NCBI GenBank assembly: GCA_023091735.1
Contig: JALKBU010000584.1
Span: 1-31,893 of the forward strand
Direction: 5' to 3'
Source of the DNA: Trichomonas tenax
Taxonomy: Eukaryota > Parabasalia > Trichomonadida > Trichomonadidae
Length of the DNA stretch: 31,893 bases
Made by a program: the position numbers and the translations under genes. The notes under the pieces are model-generated. The model was not told the DNA's origin, made no database searches, and saw only the letters and a program-made list of their open reading frames with translations. This document shows, in pieces, positions 26,621 to 31,893 of the stretch; within the stretch, counting starts at the first letter, position 1, and every line of letters starts with the position of its first letter.

Positions 26621-27240
26621 AGATACTGAATGATCTCGAGTGATTTCATTTTAACAGCTAAAGTTAGAGGTGATGTGAGAAAAAACAAAGAACATCTGAG
26701 ATAGATTGATGCTATATCATTATGACTAAAAAAATGAAATTGATTGATGTGTTATCAAAATGATAAAAATTGAGATGGATTGATGCCATTGCCTTGTTAA
26801 CATCAGCACCATGTTTTACGAGAAATTTAACGATCTCAAGAGATTCCATTTCAATAGCTATAGATAGAGGTGACTTGAGCAAAAACAATGAACAAATGAG
26901 ATAAATTAATGCTATATCATTATGATGAAAAGATGAGATTGATTGATTCCATATCATAATGATGAAAAAAATCAAATTAACATTCAAATATCATGTTAAC
27001 ATCAGCGCCATTTTCAAACAACACTTTAATGAATTCGATATTCTTTTCTTTTATTGATTTCGTGATTATGTTGTCTGTTTTGTCTTTATTGGTAACTTCC
27101 CAAAACTTTTCATCAAACCCCAATTTTATTGTTTTTGTATCTTCTTTTGCTACCATTTTTACCAAAACATTCCAAATTTTATCAAAATCTTAGTCAGATT
27201 TTTTTGAGTTTTTTCAGCGATTCAAAGTTACGGTTTGAAT
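26621..27240 (-). pseudogene. Broken ankyrin-family gene in 200-bp units
   Basis: Read on the minus strand, a start-like part (FDKIWNVLVKMVAKEDT ... IIRTKS-type segment) leads to one ankyrin unit (NIEFIKVLFENGADVN), then after a ~100-bp spacer a second (SPLSIAIEMESLEIVKFLVK then HGADVNK), another spacer, and a third (SPLTLAVKMKSLEIIQYLIK). The three units start exactly 200 bases apart (27032, 26832, 26632 on the minus strand). Because 200 is not a multiple of three the frame changes at each unit, and stops fall in the spacers. The spacers themselves hold a ~39-bp sub-repeat (TTCATCATTATGATAT). This is a truncated, decayed relative of the ankyrin family rather than a gene. Confidence 0.6.
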
Positions 27241-27510
27241 ACATTTTCTCGGTTTCCTTTTGATGATCGAATATTGCGTCGTTGGCTATCATCTGGGGTC
27301 TTGACAGTCTTTTTTGGATCAATCTTTCTTGGATTGCTCATTAAACATTTTGCTAATCGAAAAGTGACAAAATTTACCAACATCATCAGAAAAGTTATGT
27401 TTGATAATTCCAAAAATCTAGTTTTTGATGGTCCAATTTGTCAAAATCTAGTGTTCTAACCTTCTTATCACTATCTGCATCAGCAGAGGGAAAGAAAAGT
27501 TGAACCTGTT
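27241..27510 (-). pseudogene. Coding-like relic of unknown origin
   Basis: Minus-strand frames FFPSADADSDKKVRTLDFDK and then, after a stop and frameshift, LMSNPRKIDPKKTVKTPDDS ... QRRNIRSSKGNRENVFKP have basic, protein-like content. No ATG-to-stop frame joins them and no family is recognised. Support is weak. Confidence 0.25.
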
Positions 27511-28088
27511 TCAATCAATTATTCAAAGAATCCACAATTATAATCTTTACTTAAAACTACGCATATTCTTTCATTTTATCTCTTCGTGACGAGTTTTTCA
27601 TAAGAAATTCACTGATCGTTCAGAATTGATCGCTATACTACGTCCCACAATCGAATTTAAAACTTTATGACTTACTGAAGCATAACCATAAAATTTCATT
27701 AGTAAATTAAGCGAAATATCTAAGATTGATATCAAATTTTTCGTTTACACGCCTTCTAATGACATATAAACATGCCTGCAAAATCATTATTTTGCTATTT
27801 ATTAGTTGCCAACTCATATGTTTCTTGCCATCGATCAAAAGCGTCGTAATTATTTTCTATCAGAATGCAGCTGCATATCATTTCACGTTATCGTGCTTGC
27901 CACCTAGAAGGCATGAAATATCGATGTTTCCATTCAAAGCAAGTTTTAGATGCCGAATTAATACTAAAAGTTAATCAAAAAAAAAAACATACAGAAAAGT
28001 ACAATAGTGATATATAAAAAGAAGAATATAAACACTTTTAAAACATGGCGAAATAAGCATTAAAAGTAAATCAATGCTATCTCTAATA
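27511..28088. other. Spacer with at most a short coding-like remnant
   Basis: The minus strand near 27810-27870 reads LIENNYDAFDRWQETYELAT before a stop, but nothing extends it. The plus-strand ORF 27726-27974 starts with TTG and has no coding signal. Otherwise empty. Confidence 0.35.
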
Positions 28089-29621
28089 TTAGAAGGATGC
28101 CATGATCCAGTTAGTAGACGTATTAACTATGATTATTGGCTTAAGTTTAGTCTTATTGTAATATGAGTAAACCCAGTATTTGAGAATTGGCGCATCATCT
28201 TTTGATATACCAATTGATTGGAGAATAGCCATATTTTCATCAGGGTATTGAGATATTTTCGAAAAACTTCGCATTTTGAACATGAATCGTGATGAAATTG
28301 TTTTCAGTTTTACTAGCATTTGCAATATGAACGTATTGTCCCATATATCTGATTTTTCTTGCTCACAAAGAATACGATTCACGAAAGAGCTTGATGGACA
28401 ATTTACACCATTATAAACACACTTAACAAGGTCAAGTACTGATGCAGACTTATTAACATCACCACAAATCTCTTTGCACAAAATTATTGCGTATCTTTTC
28501 ACGTTTATGGTATCTATTGAATCGGTAACCTTAAGATACTCTGATTTAAAGAAAGGGCAGTATATGGATAGTTTTGTTGCAAGTTGCTTTGCTGGTTCCA
28601 AGTCTTCGTAGATGATAATTAGAGTTGTTCCCGAAAGGAGCGAAAATGCAATGTACTGTAAAATGTGTGCTTTATATAGCTTTTGTAACAATTTACTTGT
28701 ATTTTCATTAGCGTTTTCGAAGGCATCAGCTGCAAATTTGGAAAATCCACAAATATCCTCTTTACGAGACATTCCTCCGAAATCAATGAGGCTAGGCGAT
28801 AACTGATAGTTTGAGTAGCATAAAATATTTGTACCTGGGGTCGTTTTTGGCAATTTATTCATAAATTCCACCAATTTTGCTTTATTATCATCGAAATTTA
28901 TTAATTCAGAAGCAGAGCGCAATTCAAATTTGATTGACGTGAAATAAGACGTTGGTTTCTCTTCACCTTCATCTGGATTCAAATCTGTTATATTGAATTT
29001 TTGTAAAATTCTCTCCAATTCTTTTACCTTTGGCGTGAGTATTAAATCGTTTTGTCCGAGTTTTCTTTGTGCGAGCAATATTGAATTTGCATATTTTCTT
29101 AAATCGTTAGGAAAAGCTTTAATCGATGGTTTCTGTAGTTGTTCCGCAAATTTTTGTATAGTTGATTTATGTGTCATAAATATTTTTGAAATAGTATCAG
29201 CCCCTGGGTGTGCAATCACAAACATCAGGGGTCTTGTAAATCCGCGTGCATCAATGTCGAATATTTGGAAATATGCAGCCATGAATGAAACATCGTTAAA
29301 CGAAGAAATAAAATTGGAAGCTTTCGTACTAAAATCAGAAAATGCGGAAACAATTGGCGTGTTAACGATGAAAAGCTTGAACTCGTTCGTCGAGCACGAG
29401 AGAAGTGTCCCATACTCCCAAAGAGTCTGTGGAAATGAGCCTTGCGAGAATTCATATAAAGCGGCATAATATTCAAATTCTTGCAAAATTGTTGTGTTAT
29501 CCTGCGACAGTATCGGTGTGAGAGATCCGCGTTGTATCCTCGCGTTTTGTAAATGAACAACACTGCTGTCGGAATATAATCTCGCTCTCATATTCCTCCG
29601 CATTTTTTTTCCTAAAATCAT
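28089..29621 (-). CDS. Folliculin/SMCR8-like longin-DENN protein
   Basis: The 510-residue protein begins MILGKKMRRNMRARLYSD. Residues 46-140 have the longin-domain layout of the folliculin/SMCR8 group: FEYYAALYEFSQGSFPQTLW (49-68) and, decisively, FDIDARGFTRPLMFVIAHPG (121-140), matching the D-x-x-ARGF-x-R motif of folliculin (ARGFQRW) and SMCR8 (ARGFVRP). Arg126 aligns with the arginine that acts as GAP finger in folliculin and SMCR8. After a helical, acidic linker (to about 240) the C-terminal half (285-510) alternates strands and helices like a DENN module (LLSGTTLIIIYEDLEPAKQL near 330-352). The RP rather than RW after the motif is closer to SMCR8. In animals these proteins regulate small GTPases in lysosomal nutrient signalling and autophagy; the partner here is unknown. 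Confidence 0.75.
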   Translation of the reverse strand: MILGKKMRRNMRARLYSDSSVVHLQNARIQRGSLTPILSQDNTTILQEFEYYAALYEFSQGSFPQTLWEYGTLLSCSTNEFKLFIVNTPIVSAFSDFSTKASNFISSFNDVSFMAAYFQIFDIDARGFTRPLMFVIAHPGADTISKIFMTHKSTIQKFAEQLQKPSIKAFPNDLRKYANSILLAQRKLGQNDLILTPKVKELERILQKFNITDLNPDEGEEKPTSYFTSIKFELRSASELINFDDNKAKLVEFMNKLPKTTPGTNILCYSNYQLSPSLIDFGGMSRKEDICGFSKFAADAFENANENTSKLLQKLYKAHILQYIAFSLLSGTTLIIIYEDLEPAKQLATKLSIYCPFFKSEYLKVTDSIDTINVKRYAIILCKEICGDVNKSASVLDLVKCVYNGVNCPSSSFVNRILCEQEKSDIWDNTFILQMLVKLKTISSRFMFKMRSFSKISQYPDENMAILQSIGISKDDAPILKYWVYSYYNKTKLKPIIIVNTSTNWIMASF

Positions 29622-29799
29622 AGGGGCTGAAAAACTAAAACGGGGATAAATTAAATTAAAATCATTGCTAAAACTTAAGCAATCTTTTTTTATAGTGAAG
29701 GTCAGTTTGATATGATGATTAGATTTTTTGAAGAGAATGAAATTTGATTTATCATGAGTTTAGTTATGATGATTGTGTTTATAAAATAAATAAAATATC
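29622..29799. other. Short spacer between two minus-strand genes
   Basis: About 178 bases of AT-rich sequence holding the promoter of the folliculin/SMCR8-like gene and the 3' end of calnexin; no canonical initiator seen. Confidence 0.4.
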
Positions 29800-31491
29800 T
29801 TAGAAATGATCAGCCCTATGATTAGCTTTTCTCATATTTGCCTTTGGAGTTGATGGCTTAACTTCTTTCTCTTCTTTGTTTTCCTCTTCAGATTTTTCTT
29901 CTACAACATTTTCCGCCTTCTTTTCTTCCTCTTCTTCATGTTTATCTTCTTTTTCCTCTTTCTTCTTCTTCCCCGCTTGTTTTTCCTTTTCAAGCTCTTC
30001 TTGTGTCTTTTCGCGGAGTGTTACTGTTAATGTAACGAGCTTCTCTGATTTGGACTTGTAACCAATAAGGAAGAACAACAAGTTCAAGATGACAAGCAAT
30101 ACAACAGCTCCGATTGTTGGAAGTGGATATGCGACATAAAGTGTTGTGAAGCACATCCATGCCTTCTTGGCAAACTTGATGCTTTGCATGTAAAGACCTC
30201 CTGTTGGTGTCTTTTCCTCTTTCTCCTTCTTTTGTGTGATTTCCTTGTTAAGGCGCTCCTGCTTCTTGAACTTCGGAATGAAGTGCTCTCTGTTCCATCT
30301 ATAAACAGCATCTTCATCAGTGCCAATGTAAATGTTAGTGAAACCAATCATTCTGTTGACTTCCCAAAGATCGAAGCCCGCGGCTGTAATAGTCATGAAG
30401 TTGTGTGGGTGCTTATCCTCATAGTAGTATGGGTTCGGGATCGTGCGTGGTTTCCACTCACCTTTGTATGCTGGATTATCAATCATTGGCGGTGACCACT
30501 TTCCTTTGTACGCTGGGTTTGGAATAACAGGAACTTCGTATTTTCCACAGCCCGGCGCAGCAAGACACTTGGGGTTGTCTATAACAGGGGCTTCCCACTC
30601 ACCGAGAACGTCATCATCCCAATCTGCTGGCTTAGTCTGGTTTGGATCTGGGATCTTTCTTGGTTCGTTCTCGAGCCATCCTTTTGGAACGGCTGTTCTG
30701 TTTGGATCAGGAATGAACTGAGGAGCATCTTCATCCCAGTCCGCCGGTTTTGTCGCATTAGGATCCGGCATTTGCTTTTCGTCAACCCAGTCAGCTGGCT
30801 TTGTATCATTCGGATCATCAATTGTGGTGCTGGGGAAGACCGATGGCTTGAAATCGACCAACAAATTACCAATTTTCGCTGATTGACCATCTATCAAAAT
30901 TTCGAAAGTGTTATCTGGGCGAACAATGAGGGTGTAAAGATGTGTTAATTTGTCAGATTTGATCTGCGGTGGTTCTTGGAGGTGCTTTTCCTCGATTACG
31001 CCTGATAAAATATTTTTATGTCTGAAAATGAAGTGCACTTTGTCTGTGGATCCACATTTATCAGGGCCGAACATAATAGAGTACTTTGTCTCATTAGAAA
31101 CAGTCTCTTCGTTGTAATTTTCATCGCTGAATAATTTAATGTAAGCCCCACCACACTCCAAATTCTCTTGGAGGCGGACCTCATACTGGACTATAAGCGT
31201 TTGGTTCTGAAGAGTGAGCGGTTTTTTGAGTTTCGTACTTGCACCATAATAAGCGGAGCCGAGTTCCATGAAGAACATCTTTTCTCCGTCAATACCTCTC
31301 GGTTCCGATACAGGCTCAACCGACCAATTGCCTGTAATGTTCTCTAATTTGGAGATGATAAAAGTATCTTGCCAATCGTGATCATTTGCAGATAAAAAGT
31401 GATAGTATCCGCCATTTGGCTTCATCGGGATCGGTCTTTCGAACCTTTTGGCGCTGCTCGCCAATCGTGAAAAGACAAAGCTGAATATCAT
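29800..31491 (-). CDS. CNX: Calnexin, ER lectin chaperone
   Basis: The 563-residue protein has a short hydrophobic N-terminus (MIFSFVFSRLASS, probable signal peptide), a lectin domain (about 25-220) with the LECGGAYIKLF (111-121) and SIMFGPDKCG (138-147) motifs whose Cys113 and Cys146 form the conserved disulfide, and a P-domain (223-358). The P-domain carries four type-1 repeats (DPNATKPADWDE form) and four type-2 repeats (GKWSPPMIDNPAYKGEW form), plus the CLAAPGCG cysteine pair at 309 and 315. A WEVNR helix returns to the lectin domain, and one membrane segment (about 456-478) marks calnexin rather than calreticulin. The cytosolic tail is a dense Lys/Glu stretch ending in HRADHF. It retains monoglucosylated-type glycoproteins for folding in the ER. 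Bases before the ATG read AATCA. Confidence 0.97.
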   Translation of the reverse strand: MIFSFVFSRLASSAKRFERPIPMKPNGGYYHFLSANDHDWQDTFIISKLENITGNWSVEPVSEPRGIDGEKMFFMELGSAYYGASTKLKKPLTLQNQTLIVQYEVRLQENLECGGAYIKLFSDENYNEETVSNETKYSIMFGPDKCGSTDKVHFIFRHKNILSGVIEEKHLQEPPQIKSDKLTHLYTLIVRPDNTFEILIDGQSAKIGNLLVDFKPSVFPSTTIDDPNDTKPADWVDEKQMPDPNATKPADWDEDAPQFIPDPNRTAVPKGWLENEPRKIPDPNQTKPADWDDDVLGEWEAPVIDNPKCLAAPGCGKYEVPVIPNPAYKGKWSPPMIDNPAYKGEWKPRTIPNPYYYEDKHPHNFMTITAAGFDLWEVNRMIGFTNIYIGTDEDAVYRWNREHFIPKFKKQERLNKEITQKKEKEEKTPTGGLYMQSIKFAKKAWMCFTTLYVAYPLPTIGAVVLLVILNLLFFLIGYKSKSEKLVTLTVTLREKTQEELEKEKQAGKKKKEEKEDKHEEEEEKKAENVVEEKSEEENKEEKEVKPSTPKANMRKANHRADHF

Positions 31492-31893
31492 TGATTTGAG
31501 GTGGCGATAATTTTCAAACGTTTACAATCTGGTCAGGGAATACCACAGACATCAACAGGCTGTTCCTATGCCTTCATTTTTACGAAGAGTCCCGATAATC
31601 TCTTCAAAAAAATTGAAATGAAAAGATATCGAAGCAAAAATGTTGTGTTTGGCTCTTCAAATATTGATTGTTGTTATACACATCATATGGTGAGTTCTAT
31701 TTTCTAAGCAAATGTTGGATTTATTACGAATTTGCAGCCTGCCATCCGGCGTCACTGAATTTTCCGCGCCTACTCAAACATCTCGATTTTTCTCCACCAG
31801 TATGAATATTTAAGGTCTAATTTTGGTGGCAAATGAAAAATTTTCCCATCTAAAATGCTGTGGATATATAAAGCATGAAAAATATATTATTCA
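31492..31893. other. Right edge, no supportable gene
   Basis: The upstream flank of calnexin. A plus-strand frame at 31501-31707 is open with some protein-like content (TKSPDNLFKKIEMKRYRSKN) but its only early start is GTG and there is no initiator. It might be a relic. Confidence 0.4.

Noticed and set aside
29876..30721. Plus-strand ORFs opposite calnexin, including a Ser/Phe-rich one
   Set aside because: Reverse readings of the Lys/Glu tail and the P-domain repeats.
31501..31707. Plus-strand ORF divergent from calnexin, with a possible GTGAGT...TTGCAG intron after it
   Set aside because: It starts at GTG, has no initiator, and the putative intron lacks the trichomonad GTATGT and ACTAACACACAG signals.
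1..31893. CRISPR arrays, rRNA genes, bacterial operons or ribosome-binding sites, and spliceosomal introns
   Set aside because: No spaced identical repeats, no rRNA-like conserved sequence, no Shine-Dalgarno pattern and no ACTAACACACAG branch/acceptor motif were seen on either strand.

Overview
The window looks like nuclear DNA of a parabasalid protist, a trichomonad of the Trichomonas/Tritrichomonas type. The evidence is the AT-rich sequence, long intronless genes packed on both strands between very AT-rich spacers, several gene starts preceded 4 to 14 bases upstream by a TCA-Py-(T/A) initiator (the parabasalid Inr consensus), and a typical gene mix: a giant coiled-coil protein, an ankyrin protein, a two-repeat Myb protein, a CAP/SCP-domain protein, Rab and calnexin. 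The species cannot be fixed from sequence alone.

Layout. Positions 1-3902 (minus) hold the N-terminal 1300 residues of a coiled-coil protein that runs off the left edge; its end is built from ten units of an almost invariant 52-residue repeat. Positions 3903-9039 are gene-poor, with a decayed inverted-repeat element (4491-5565), a matching hairpin at 6735-6760 with small ORFs leading away from it, a 21-base T run and a tRNA-like relic near 8033-8100. Positions 9040-21785 are gene-dense: PHO80-type cyclin, a 78-residue protein, a TRIC-channel-like membrane protein, a triple CAP-domain protein, a Rab GTPase, a 177-residue protein, a GT61-like glycosyltransferase, an 814-residue ankyrin protein, a 45-residue membrane protein and a Myb protein. 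Positions 21786-24102 hold a 40-bp tandem repeat and a 1.41-kb Mutator-like non-autonomous transposon with ~188-bp terminal inverted repeats and a 9-bp target duplication carrying one mismatch. Positions 24103-26399 hold a PRP39-like splicing factor and an Asn/Gln-rich protein. Positions 26400-28088 hold a broken ankyrin gene in 200-bp units and other relics. Positions 28089-31491 (minus) hold a folliculin/SMCR8-like protein and calnexin.

The genes do not form one pathway. Several concern membrane traffic and the ER (Rab, calnexin, TRIC-like channel, SMCR8/folliculin-like protein, Golgi-type glycosyltransferase); others concern transcription or RNA (Myb, PRP39). There is no operon structure. 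The least expected items are the SMCR8/folliculin homologue with its probable arginine finger, the 52-residue coiled-coil repeat with an Asn ladder, the MULE-like element, and an 11-base motif present five times.
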